This document shows, piece by piece, positions 52,475 to 60,971 of a stretch of DNA of 64,000 nucleotides. The notes under the pieces are model-generated. The model ran no database searches, had not been told where the DNA came from, and saw nothing but the letters and a program-made list of their open reading frames with translations. The position numbers were made by a program, and so were the translations under genes. The first letter of the stretch is position 1; the number at the start of each line of letters is the position of its first letter. This DNA comes from Bodo saltans (taxonomy: Eukaryota > Euglenozoa > Kinetoplastea > Eubodonida > Bodonidae), in the NCBI GenBank assembly GCA_001460835.1, contig CYKH01002252.1, positions 1 to 64,000 on the forward strand, written 5' to 3'.

Positions 52475-52807
52475 ATGTCAACATCAGAACACAACAAACA
52501 CATCATGTCAGATATTGCTGTTCTTCGTTCCAATGACGGATCAGACATCGTTTCTATTCCGCATGTGGAATACAGTGGAAAGCTAGTGTCCAGCACCACT
52601 GCCACGGCATCTTACGCGGAGTCGATTGCTGTTGTGTCGGCAGTGCACAAGCACACGTTGGCGGCGATTTCTGCACTACAAGCCGCTAACCCTAGCGATG
52701 AGAAAGAGAGCCGAAGACCTGATGGCGATGACGACGAGGGCGGCGACGAATTCGAAGAGGGTGCTGAAACGGACGAGCCCGCCGAGAAGCTGCGCAGAAT
52801 TTCGTGA
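52475..52807 (+). CDS. Small acidic-tailed protein, unknown function
   Basis: A 110-residue protein if ATG 52475 is used, 99 residues from ATG 52508 (MSDIAVLRSNDGSDIVSIPH). The two ATGs lie in a duplicated context (cacatcatgtca), so either may serve. A probable folded core covers about residues 12-68 (strand-like VSIPHVEYSGKLVSST, then the helix ESIAVVSAVHKHTLAAISAL). The last 40 residues are very acidic (DGDDDEGGDEFEEGAETDE). No family is recognised; the form suggests a small accessory subunit of a larger complex. Confidence 0.55.
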   Translation: MSTSEHNKHIMSDIAVLRSNDGSDIVSIPHVEYSGKLVSSTTATASYAESIAVVSAVHKHTLAAISALQAANPSDEKESRRPDGDDDEGGDEFEEGAETDEPAEKLRRIS

Positions 52808-52961
52808 TGAGTTCGCCAGATTTCAATGATTCTCATTCCTTTGTAAAACATTGGAATATGTGACGACTAACATTTATCTGTTTTTGTAATGTAAATGTTG
52901 TAAGCAATTGTAATGTTTCTCATTTATTTTTGAACAAGACAATCGCTAGCAACTCTACACA

Positions 52962-53402
52962 ATGGCTGAGGAACAAGAACAGGCCTACGACTACGACCGT
53001 CTGCTCTACCGTTGCCCCATTGCGCAGCCAATTAGCAGCGATAAGCCCAAGATGACCAAGAAGGTCTACAGCCTTATCAAGAAGGCTGTGACGGTGAACA
53101 AGAAGAAGGGCATCGTCAAGGGCATTAAGGATGTCACAAAGGCCATCCGCAAGGGTCAAAAGGGTATTGTGGTGATCGGTGCCGATATCTCCCCATTCGA
53201 CGTGATTTCTCACCTTCCCGTCGCCCTCGAGGAGAAGAAAATTCCGTACGTCTGGGTACCCTCCCGCCAGGACCTCGGCACCTCTACCCAGAGCAAGCGT
53301 GCCACCTCCGTGGTGCTGCTGAAGCCCAACGCTGAGTTCCAGGACAGCTACGAGAAGGTTGTGTCTGCGATTGAGGAGCTTAACCAGGCGGAATCCGAGT
53401 AA
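52962..53402 (+). CDS. NHP2: H/ACA snoRNP protein NHP2 (L7Ae family)
   Basis: A 146-residue protein from ATG 52962. The L7Ae fold is clear: MTKKVYSLIKKAVTVNKKKG, KGIKDVTKAIRKGQKGIVVI, GADISPFDVISHLPVALEEK and IPYVWVPSRQDLGTSTQSKR. Residues at YVWVPS and the basic helix bind kink-turn RNA. An N-terminal extension with QPISSDKP and the end VLLKPNAEFQDSYEKVVSAI match NHP2 (the KPHEEYxxAYDE block) better than SNU13 or eL8. NHP2 is a core protein of the H/ACA particles that pseudouridylate rRNA. Lysines are almost all AAG and many codons end in C, a sign of high expression compared with neighbours. Confidence 0.88.
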   Translation: MAEEQEQAYDYDRLLYRCPIAQPISSDKPKMTKKVYSLIKKAVTVNKKKGIVKGIKDVTKAIRKGQKGIVVIGADISPFDVISHLPVALEEKKIPYVWVPSRQDLGTSTQSKRATSVVLLKPNAEFQDSYEKVVSAIEELNQAESE

Positions 53403-53654
53403 ACAAATGAAAAAAAAAGAATCATCTCATGGTAGAGCGGTTCTTGCGTGTTGAGAAAGCGAGAAAGGAGTTTTTAATACGTGATTCGAATAAACGAAAC
53501 AAAAAAAAACTGAGGCGGTTAATACAAACACTAGCGACCCAAGTTGGGCACTATGCATGATGAAAATCGTCTTGCGCTTCACTTGTTTGACTAAGAGGTA
53601 CAGAGTCAGCAATAGACATTATTTTTTTCCCCCTAGAATCATACATAGATTCAC

Positions 53655-55346
53655 ATGCCAACATACGCTGATGTTGCCCCTGAAGTATTAGAAGCGTTTG
53701 GAACGTGGTTCAACGATCTGCGTCGGAAAAAGAAGTACGATCGTGGCCACAACAACGCTGTCGTCTTCCTCAGAGAAACGGGCGGTAATGCGGCGATGGA
53801 TGCGCTGATCACCGAAGTCGTGGATCCGTACTCCCACCTCCTGCGCCTCGAAGACATGCAACGCGCCGCAATCATCTCAGCAGAGGTTCAGTGGAGAACA
53901 CTGTTTGCCAAACACGGCTCCCTCCCAAGAGGACCTGCTGTCATCGCGGCGCGATTGTTTCAGCAGCTCGCAGTACGTGGCGAAACGTTGAACAGAGTCA
54001 TAGACACAGAAGCAACCCAACGCCACCACGTTGTTGTGGCTCGTGATGGTTGGATTCGAGAAGTGATGCTTCGAGCGGAGTATGAGAGGGAGTGCATGCA
54101 ACGGTACGTTCTGAAGGAGCTAGCGATGCGCGTGACGGCGAACACAGAGTCGATTCGGCAAGAAGAGGAGGTGACTCGAAACGGTATTTCAGAAGTCGCA
54201 GAAGACCTACTGCGTGGAATTTATCATCAATGTGAAGCCAATTTTGTTCGTCTGTGTCGTCTGGTGTTCGCCGGACACAATAAAGTTCACGACCAACAAT
54301 CAGCCATACCCCTTCTTATATCTGAAGAAGAAACTGCCCGAGCCGCGCTCGTCACAGCTGCCGAGAAGCACTCACTCACGATTCACATCGCACAAGACCA
54401 TCAGCTTGCGATGCTATGTCAGATGGTGCACGACCGCATGTTCACCAACCAAAAAGCACTTAGTTCAGTCCTTTCAAACATTCATGGGGCGGAGGAGCGA
54501 GAGCGACAAAATTTGCGCGATGCAGAAGCGTCACATCTGCGTGACATTGTGATTCGCTCTCACCGGGAACAAGAGTCGATGCAGCGCGTCCTTCTCCAAA
54601 AGTTATCCGTTCATCAAGGTCAGTATGAGCGATTGCAGCAACGAGTGGAGCGTGACCTATTCTCTGGAGAAGCGGCACTGCGAGCCCAAATCGTGGAAGC
54701 GTACATCCGATGGGTGACGCAAGTATCGACGCAAGGGCTGCTAAGTGTGGTGGTGCTTGGAGACAGATTGACCAAGCAGCAAAACCTCGTGTCGAAAGCA
54801 ACCATTCAGTTGAAGGACACAGAGCGGCTCATGAACTCAGAATACCTTGCTCGAGTGGCCATCCAGCGTGCCCGACAAAAGTGGGTGGAAGTCCACTTCA
54901 CTCCAATGGAACGCACGGAGAGGATCGAGATCCCAAAACGCCTTGCCCAACGTGCGCTTCAGGAGCTGACCCTCAACCAGCGGATAGGTAGTGGCAAGCT
55001 TCAAAATCTACCACCGCATCTTCGTGCTCAATTGGAACTGGAACGAACAGAACAGAACGTTCGTCAGCAAATTTTGGTGAGTGAGAAGCGTTGGAGAGTA
55101 GACGCGTCGTTGCGCATGAAACAAATGCTCGGTGACGACACTTCCCTACTCGCTCTAATTCAGGACGTTGTGGCACGCGAACTTGCGATAAGGGATGCGT
55201 TGATCGTGTCCGAAGCTGCGTGGCGCACACATCAGCGACAAGCAATGGTCATCACCATAAGCCGTCTTGACGACGAGCGAGCAAAAAAGAAGAAACTAGC
55301 CGCTGCACAACCGAAGTTGAAACAAGTCTCAGTGAAAACGAAGTAG
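53655..55346 (+). CDS. Charged helical repeat protein, unknown function
   Basis: A 563-residue protein from ATG 53655 (after T-rich attatttttttcccccta). Almost the whole length is predicted helix rich in Glu, Arg, Gln and Leu, with loosely repeated blocks: SEEETARAALVTAAEKHSLT, GAEERERQNLRDAEASHLRD, SHREQESMQRVLLQKLSVHQ, SGEAALRAQIVEAYIRW, VSEKRWRVDASLRMKQML and VARELAIRDALIVSEAAWRT. The period is about 35-45 residues, each centred on E-x-x-x-R. The basic tail is KKKKLAAAQPKLKQVSVKTK-like. It resembles the protein at 42997-44838 in style. A cytoskeletal role is an inference. Confidence 0.68.
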   Translation: MPTYADVAPEVLEAFGTWFNDLRRKKKYDRGHNNAVVFLRETGGNAAMDALITEVVDPYSHLLRLEDMQRAAIISAEVQWRTLFAKHGSLPRGPAVIAARLFQQLAVRGETLNRVIDTEATQRHHVVVARDGWIREVMLRAEYERECMQRYVLKELAMRVTANTESIRQEEEVTRNGISEVAEDLLRGIYHQCEANFVRLCRLVFAGHNKVHDQQSAIPLLISEEETARAALVTAAEKHSLTIHIAQDHQLAMLCQMVHDRMFTNQKALSSVLSNIHGAEERERQNLRDAEASHLRDIVIRSHREQESMQRVLLQKLSVHQGQYERLQQRVERDLFSGEAALRAQIVEAYIRWVTQVSTQGLLSVVVLGDRLTKQQNLVSKATIQLKDTERLMNSEYLARVAIQRARQKWVEVHFTPMERTERIEIPKRLAQRALQELTLNQRIGSGKLQNLPPHLRAQLELERTEQNVRQQILVSEKRWRVDASLRMKQMLGDDTSLLALIQDVVARELAIRDALIVSEAAWRTHQRQAMVITISRLDDERAKKKKLAAAQPKLKQVSVKTK

Positions 55347-55534
55347 ACGACGAATTCTGTCCTCTTTTGGGGGCAAGCAGCACCAGTTGAATTGTCCACT
55401 ACTTCCCCAGTATTGCTGCCTTTTTACTTTTGTCTTGTCACGCTACGTTAGTAATTTTGCACTTCCGACCCAAGAGTGTTAACCAATCACTTTTTTTGAC
55501 ACTTTATTCTGAGAACTGGCTTCAACAGCGAACC

Positions 55535-55903
55535 ATGAAATCTCGGAGCACGAAAGCAGCGGCCTCTGGCCTCAGTGCTGCAGATGCAACGCCACGCTCG
55601 TCAAGTCCACCACCCACACATAATGAACGTGTAGACCAATTTGCGCACTACTGGCAAAAGATATTGTCCAAAGACAGACGCCAGTACATCAACAAAATGG
55701 AGAGAATTCGTCGGGAAGAGGAAGCACCTCCTCCTCCCCCACTGTACATGTCCACCGAGCAGCAGTCGCTTCACCAACTTGTGTTCCATTATGTAGACGG
55801 GCTTCAAGCGCACGAGGAGCGTGTAGAGAGACAAAAGGCCATCCATGACACGAGAACACTGCTTCAAACCGTGGTGCTGATGGAAAAACATGCCAAGGCG
55901 TGA
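55535..55903 (+). CDS. Small helical protein, unknown function
   Basis: A 122-residue protein; ATG 55535 is the first in frame. After a Ser/Pro-rich start (MKSRSTKAAASGLSAADATP) there are two probable helices, VDQFAHYWQKILSKDRRQYI and QQSLHQLVFHYVDGLQAHEE, separated by a Pro run (APPPPPLYM). It ends TLLQTVVLMEKHAKA. No family is recognised. The protein-like composition and a good ATG context after a T-rich tract near 55490-55510 support it as real. Confidence 0.55.
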   Translation: MKSRSTKAAASGLSAADATPRSSSPPPTHNERVDQFAHYWQKILSKDRRQYINKMERIRREEEAPPPPPLYMSTEQQSLHQLVFHYVDGLQAHEERVERQKAIHDTRTLLQTVVLMEKHAKA

Positions 55904-56118
55904 AGTGACGCCATCTTGATAAGCACGATGAGAGGATCAGCGGGGAGGGATTCGTTGATGGCTTCTGTGACCAGTTTGTACAGTTTCGCTCAGTTGCTGA
56001 GGTTCTTTTGTTGGTTGTGTCTGATGGTGGGTGTCTTTCGTAATTCTTGACAATGCTCCATCTGGTATTGATTTGGCACGATTCAGTAGCTCATAGACAA
56101 TTCAACTTCTTACTTCCA

Positions 56119-57882
56119 ATGACTGTGACCCCAGCCAGCCTCGTCGTGCACGTGCAGCCCCATCGATCGCGCTATCGCCTGCATGACCGTGTCAAGTGCC
56201 ACTTGACACTTCACACCGTAAGAACACTTGAGGCGCACCATAAACCCTCAAACAGCACCAGCGATGTGCCATCAAAGGATCGCGCAAGCACCACTTCAGC
56301 AACCATCGCAGGATCGCAGAGCAACTCACAGTCGATGATTCCATATGATCAAAGTCGCCTTTACGCGGAAACGACCCGGAGCAACTCCTCTCAATCATCG
56401 CTGACGTCTTCCATTGTTCACGTGCACCAGTGCAGTGTTCAGCTGGTGGCGTATTGCTGCTGGGATCGGAAGAAGCTCACAATCACTGATGACGCGATGA
56501 GGAAGGTTGCACACATGCCAGTTCTCTCAGTGGATCTCACAAAGAAACAGACGACTGTGGGCAGTGCAAGCGTCCCAGAGCTAGCGGAGGCGACGAGGCT
56601 GCAGTTACAGGCCCCTGAGGTTGTTGGTCGCAACGAAACCGTCACGGTGCAGCATTTGTCCAAGGTTGCTCGGCCTTTTGAAGGCATGCGCTTTCACCTC
56701 GGTGAAACATCCACAGCAGCAGTGATGCTAGTGCTGCCACCAAGCAACGTTGGACACACACTGATGATGCCTTCGTATCGTGGTCACTCTTTGCGGACCT
56801 CTTTTATGGTGGTGGTGTCCGTGACGTGGTCCGCAAGTTTCACCAACGGCAGTAGTAGTACCAATACCGACAATCCAAGTGCCTCTGCAAACACAACTAC
56901 CACAACGTTGCGCATTCCGTTGCGTGTGCACTCACCAGAGGCGGTACTTCCTGGTCGGCTTGTGGTCGCCCCGCTATTTTCATCCGATGATGAAGATGAC
57001 GACGAGCATCATGCCGCCTCCTCTAACGTTCCGCCCACGAGCAACGCATCGCCACTGGCAGACGACGATGGCTCTTGGGTTGCTGTCCCGTCCGCGTCGT
57101 CACCAGCACTATGCCCCCCGCTCCATGATACGTTGGTGCAGGAGATGTCGCCAACCACTGATTACCTACGCAGTCGTGCGCTCGGCATCGATAGCGCCGC
57201 TTCGGGTGGTGGTGTTGTTGACGAAGGATCAGGATCCAATTCGTCACTGATAGTATCTACATCACACTCCATCGACGCTCAGCTGCGGCAAGGCATCGCC
57301 GCAACAACGTCATGTGGTCCGACGGACTACATCATTCGATACCAAGGAGCGCATGTGATGAATTTCTTCTTAGAATCTTCGATGGTGACCCTCGGCGGTA
57401 ATCTGTGCGGCACATTTATCGCGGTTCCTGGTGCAGCTCTGCGTGTTGCGCGGATCACACTTAGTATCGATTCCATTGAGCTAGTCGGTCGTCCGTTCGT
57501 CGCCAAAGGCGCGTCTGTGACTTCTTCTACTCCTGAAATGTTTGCGTCGGTTGTCCCCCCTCAGTTCCCTGAACGCGTTCCTGTGCAGGCGCATACGGTG
57601 GAGGAACGTGAGTGGTACGTGTTGGATGCTCAACACATGCCGATGGATCTGTGTCTTTCGCCAATGAAATTCCAACAAACCATTCGCACTCCACTCGCAA
57701 GCCTCGAGTGGGTTGCACGGTGGAAGTTCTGGTGCGTGGATGCGTTGTCTGCAGGGCAAATCAATGCTCTGAAGAGGCCGCTGAAGGAAGTCTATCAGGA
57801 GCTTGAACTTCCCCTAACAATTTGCCCTCCAAGAGAAGGTGCCGCCGCCGCACGAATGGGCCCTGTTACGATTGGAGTCTAG
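56119..57882 (+). CDS. RGP1: Rgp1-like Rab6/Ypt6 GEF subunit
   Basis: A 587-residue protein from ATG 56119; an in-frame ATG at 56053 would add 22 residues that read as leader. The N-terminal strands (SLVVHVQPHRSRYRLHDRVK) resemble an arrestin-like domain. Rgp1-family landmarks follow: HVHQCSVQLVAYCCW (about 103), FEGMRFHLGETSTAAVMLVL then PPSNVGHTLMMPSYRGHSLR (about 195-232; compare the PSYRG block of Rgp1) and, at the end, REWYVLDAQHMPMDLCLSPM then SLEWVARWKFWCVD (about 500-545), which parallels the final LRWRLRFEF strands. Long Ser/Asp/Thr-rich insertions lie between. Rgp1 pairs with Ric1 to activate Rab6 at the Golgi. No Ric1 gene is in this window. Confidence 0.65.
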   Translation: MTVTPASLVVHVQPHRSRYRLHDRVKCHLTLHTVRTLEAHHKPSNSTSDVPSKDRASTTSATIAGSQSNSQSMIPYDQSRLYAETTRSNSSQSSLTSSIVHVHQCSVQLVAYCCWDRKKLTITDDAMRKVAHMPVLSVDLTKKQTTVGSASVPELAEATRLQLQAPEVVGRNETVTVQHLSKVARPFEGMRFHLGETSTAAVMLVLPPSNVGHTLMMPSYRGHSLRTSFMVVVSVTWSASFTNGSSSTNTDNPSASANTTTTTLRIPLRVHSPEAVLPGRLVVAPLFSSDDEDDDEHHAASSNVPPTSNASPLADDDGSWVAVPSASSPALCPPLHDTLVQEMSPTTDYLRSRALGIDSAASGGGVVDEGSGSNSSLIVSTSHSIDAQLRQGIAATTSCGPTDYIIRYQGAHVMNFFLESSMVTLGGNLCGTFIAVPGAALRVARITLSIDSIELVGRPFVAKGASVTSSTPEMFASVVPPQFPERVPVQAHTVEEREWYVLDAQHMPMDLCLSPMKFQQTIRTPLASLEWVARWKFWCVDALSAGQINALKRPLKEVYQELELPLTICPPREGAAAARMGPVTIGV

Positions 57883-58039
57883 ACGATATGGGGTGTGACG
57901 TGTTGTGCAGAGTCGTTTGTGTCTTTCTGACTTTTTGTTGAAAGGTAACACAGCCTCACTCTCTTCGACGAGTACCGTTCCTTTGTCTTTTTTTTACTTT
58001 TTTTTTCATCAGCGCACAGAAAAAAACAACAGGGTGAAC

Positions 58040-59683
58040 ATGATCCAACTCCCTCAGACTCTTGATGCAAGAATCGCTGCGCTTTGCCTCGAGATATCTC
58101 AAAGTCAGTCAGGCAAGAAGGCTACCACTCTTCCAGCTCTCTCCCTCGTGATCTGCAACGAAATTGTCGTTGCCCTCGCTCAGACTGAGCATGTTGAAGT
58201 GGTCATGAACGCGCTGTGCATTCGGCGTTCTTCTCTCACGAATCGAGTTCTTTACAACGGCCTTGCTGAAGATGCTGTCAAAGCTGCTGAATTGGTGATG
58301 TGCGGCGTGAAGGAAACGTGTGTTGTTGTCCCAGATGACGAAGCCTTGGGGACGCTTGAGAAGACGTTTCCATGCTGGGCGACGTACACCATTGATGTAG
58401 CAGACATCGCAGACCCAAAGCAGTGTGAGCACCACGTCATCCTGCGCTCGGCATTAGGAGTCGCAACTGGCGCTCCCGTTGGCTGCTCAGTGAATCTATC
58501 GTCAACCTCAACTAACACGATCGATTTCTCAAAATCAAGTGTCACTACGACGTCGTTTGACAACTTGCTATCGTCACTCCAAACTCGTAGCACTGCCCAC
58601 AGAGGAATCGATATTTTATTCGCCTCTTCGTGGAAAGCAGATAAAGCCGACGTCGCAACGGCCACAGCTGCGAAGGTTGTGCAAGTAGGGACATCCGTGG
58701 TGCCTGTTGAGGATGAGCTGCGTGGATTCGAGCACGCGCTGGAGGTACTGAAGGATGTGGGACGACGTCAACCATTGAAGACTGCCACCGGAAAGATGCA
58801 GGTTGTCTGGCCTCGTGAAACGCTGATTCCTGTTTCCGTAGCGTGCAGCCACGAAGCATCGCGCCGCGTCTTGCACAAAGCTCTTTGCCTCCCCAACAAG
58901 CCGAGGCTCACTAGCAGTCAGGCAATCAATGACCTCGGAGGAATTTGCTGGGAAACGCGCCGTGTAGCGAAGGACTCCGATGTGCCGCGACACGGTGCGG
59001 CGTGGGAGCGCAGCCTTGTCACCTCTCCTCACGTTACCGTCTCAAAGCCTGTCGTCATCGAGGGTGGCACCACGGCGATAGTCACGGGTGACTACGACTA
59101 CTACCACTACAAAATTGATGGATTTAACGACGATGGATGGGGCTGCGCGTATCGTAGTCTTCAGTCCGTCTTCTCCTGGTTCCAGTATCAAGGGCTAACT
59201 CGTCACTGTGTCCCCTCGGTGACGGAGATTCAGAAGATCCTTGCCCGTGTGGACTACGGCAAAGAAAGTCAAAAGAACTTTGTAGGCTCTCGTGAGTGGA
59301 TTGGCAGCTACGAAGTGATGATGGTGCTCAGCGACTTGGTGCCGCAATTGGAATGCACATTGAAGCGACTTGAAAGTGGCGCTCAACTTTCGCAAGATAT
59401 TGAAGTACAGAGAACGCTTGTGCAGCACTTTCAATCAGGTGGACCCCCAGTGATGATCGGTGGCAGCAGCTACGCACATACGATCATCGGCATCGATGTC
59501 AACGTGCGCAGTGGGGAGGTGCAGTACCTCATTCTCGACCCACATTATTCCAGCAACGCGACGGATATGAAGATTGTGAAAAGCAAAGGGTGGTGTGCGT
59601 GGAAGAACCCCAGTAAGTTCTTTGAGGCGAAGGCGTTTTACAACTTGTGCATTCCTCGGGTTCAGTATGCTGACTTTTCTTGA
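58040..59683 (+). CDS. UFSP2: UFM1-specific protease 2 (UFSP2-like, C78 family)
   Basis: A 547-residue protein; ATG 58040 follows a T-rich tract (ttttttttactttttttttc) and short leader. The C-terminal C78 peptidase domain is well conserved: YHYKIDGFNDDGWGCAYRSL with catalytic Cys369, WIGSYEVMMVL, PPVMIGGSSYAHTIIGIDVN and YLILDPHYSS with catalytic Asp500 and His502, then GWCAWKNPSKFFEAKAFYNL. The enzyme matures UFM1 and removes it from substrates such as ribosomal uL24 at the ER. The N-terminal 320 residues match the long UFSP2 form and not the short UFSP1. The first 45 residues of the open frame before 58040 are translated pyrimidine tract and are excluded. Confidence 0.9.
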   Translation: MIQLPQTLDARIAALCLEISQSQSGKKATTLPALSLVICNEIVVALAQTEHVEVVMNALCIRRSSLTNRVLYNGLAEDAVKAAELVMCGVKETCVVVPDDEALGTLEKTFPCWATYTIDVADIADPKQCEHHVILRSALGVATGAPVGCSVNLSSTSTNTIDFSKSSVTTTSFDNLLSSLQTRSTAHRGIDILFASSWKADKADVATATAAKVVQVGTSVVPVEDELRGFEHALEVLKDVGRRQPLKTATGKMQVVWPRETLIPVSVACSHEASRRVLHKALCLPNKPRLTSSQAINDLGGICWETRRVAKDSDVPRHGAAWERSLVTSPHVTVSKPVVIEGGTTAIVTGDYDYYHYKIDGFNDDGWGCAYRSLQSVFSWFQYQGLTRHCVPSVTEIQKILARVDYGKESQKNFVGSREWIGSYEVMMVLSDLVPQLECTLKRLESGAQLSQDIEVQRTLVQHFQSGGPPVMIGGSSYAHTIIGIDVNVRSGEVQYLILDPHYSSNATDMKIVKSKGWCAWKNPSKFFEAKAFYNLCIPRVQYADFS

Positions 59684-59801
59684 AATTTCTCTTAAAACCC
59701 TCTCATTATCTGTATTTCGTCTATGCATGGAATTTCACTGCTTTATCGAGCTATTTTCATCTTTGTATTGTTTCAACAAAAGCGAACAGCAATCAAAAAT
59801 A

Positions 59802-60107
59802 ATGCTCCGCTGCGTTGTCCGAAAGAACGTGTCCGCCGTTGTGCCCCTGGCCATGGCCACCCGTAGCTACAACATTGCTATGTTCAAGAACCCCGAGCGT
59901 CGCCCCCAACTCTCCGAGGAGGAGCGCGCAAAGGTTGTTGTTGACCAATCGCAGTGGCCCGCTGAGTTCAAGGACTTCGACAACGAGGACCCCTACAAGC
60001 ACAGCCCTGCCTGGATTAACCTGTCCAGCTGGAGCCTGTTCCTCTGGGGCGTCGAGGTCGCATTCATTTACCAATTCTGGGAGCTTGTGTTCCCCAAGAG
60101 CATCTAG
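59802..60107 (+). CDS. Small mitochondrial one-TM protein, likely respiratory-complex subunit
   Basis: A 101-residue protein from ATG 59802. The frame is open upstream into the UFSP2 gene, but those codons are untranslated sequence. The first 30 residues (MLRCVVRKNVSAVVPLAMAT and RSYNIAMF) form an Arg-containing presequence. A soluble stretch follows (LSEEERAKVVVDQSQWPAEF, then KDFDNEDPYKHSPAWIN) and a single membrane helix at about 77-97 (WSLFLWGVEVAFIYQFWELV). This layout is typical of supernumerary subunits of cytochrome oxidase or complex I. Codons are strongly biased to C/G endings, indicating high expression. The exact complex is not determinable here. Confidence 0.75.
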   Translation: MLRCVVRKNVSAVVPLAMATRSYNIAMFKNPERRPQLSEEERAKVVVDQSQWPAEFKDFDNEDPYKHSPAWINLSSWSLFLWGVEVAFIYQFWELVFPKSI

Positions 60108-60362
60108 GAGCCTCAACAACAAATCAACATAAAAATTTGATTTTAGGGTGCGAGTCAGAGAGAGAGGAGCTATCTTGTGGATGCGGGGCCTTATTCGGGT
60201 GCCTAAGTGGCAAGTCTGCTCATTGTTGAATTATGAACCACCCCCTCCTTTGTTAGTTTTATTTGGATGCGTCCCATTTTCGTTTCTTTATTTTTGGTCG
60301 TGGGCATAGCAAAAAGAGCAATTCAATTAACGTTCTCCACTTGATGCTTCTGAAACCAGCAC

Positions 60363-60404
60363 CATTTCTCTTGTTGTTGTTTGTCCTTGCATTGCTTGCT
60401 GTAG
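60363..60404 (+). promoter_or_regulatory. Strong pyrimidine tract and AG with no obvious gene after it
   Basis: The tract catttctcttgttgttgttt then gtccttgcattgcttgctgtag ends at 60404. It has the strength of a trans-splice acceptor, yet the next gene starts 568 bases later and has its own acceptor. Confidence 0.5.
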
Positions 60405-60904
60405 GTGAGGGACGAGTGCCTTGGCCAACAAGGGGAATTCAAGAAAAGGGTAACAAAGATTGTGTTTGTGTGTAACATTCGTTTAACAAGAAAAGCGTAG
60501 ACAAAGATTTAAGCGTGGAAAGCGTTATTGGCATTAACAAACAAAAAGAAAAAGGTCACGTGGCAAGGAAAGCATTCAAGAAGGGACAATTCCAGTGGAC
60601 AATCATTTCAGTTATTGGCACCAGAGAACTCCCTCGTCATTTCCTACCAGAGTCACCACACATCGCCAGCATTGCACCATAACTGAGAAGACGAGAGCAA
60701 TCCTCTACAGCAGCCCGCACGATTAGCACGAAGTAAGACTTCAGCGCCGTCGTCTGTGACCTGCTTCATTTCAAACAACATCAATTTAAGAAAGGGAGGC
60801 ACCAACCTATCCAGAGAAGAAAAGGGGGAAGACAGCACACAAGTGCAACAAGAATCAGAGCCCTGAACGAAACTCAAAGCGTGGAAAAGTAACAACCAAG
60901 AAAA

Positions 60905-60924
60905 CTTTATTTTTTCTCCGACAG
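60905..60924 (+). promoter_or_regulatory. Probable trans-splice acceptor for the SDR gene
   Basis: The run ctttattttttctccgacag ends in AG at 60923-60924, with no ATG before the gene start at 60972. Confidence 0.6.
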
Positions 60925-60971
60925 AGAACGACGATTGGAACACAACATCAAATTGAACAAAAACAAAAAAG

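Larger units (their letters stand above)
60108..60971. other. Long gene-free interval before the SDR gene
   Basis: The longest non-coding stretch in the readable window. It contains a classic pyrimidine tract with AG at 60403-60404, then about 500 bases of A/G-rich sequence and a second tract with AG at 60923-60924. A frame over the first tract (from ATG 60344, MLLKPAPFLLLLFVLALLAV) mimics a signal peptide but is probably translated pyrimidines. No tRNA, snRNA or snoRNA box pattern was recognised. A small non-coding RNA or a lost gene between the two splice sites is possible. Confidence 0.5.

Noticed and set aside
57905-58039. N-terminal extension of UFSP2 by 45 codons
   Set aside because: It begins without an ATG and covers the pyrimidine tract and splice region. 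ATG 58040 is the first in-frame ATG.
59595-59801. N-terminal extension of the 101-aa mitochondrial protein overlapping UFSP2
   Set aside because: The extra codons overlap the UFSP2 coding sequence and a T-rich spacer. The presequence begins at ATG 59802.
60344-60475. 43-residue frame resembling a signal peptide (MLLKPAPFLLLLFVLALLAV)
   Set aside because: The hydrophobic run is the translation of a pyrimidine-rich splice tract, so a secreted peptide is unlikely. The ATG would be removed if splicing uses AG 60404.
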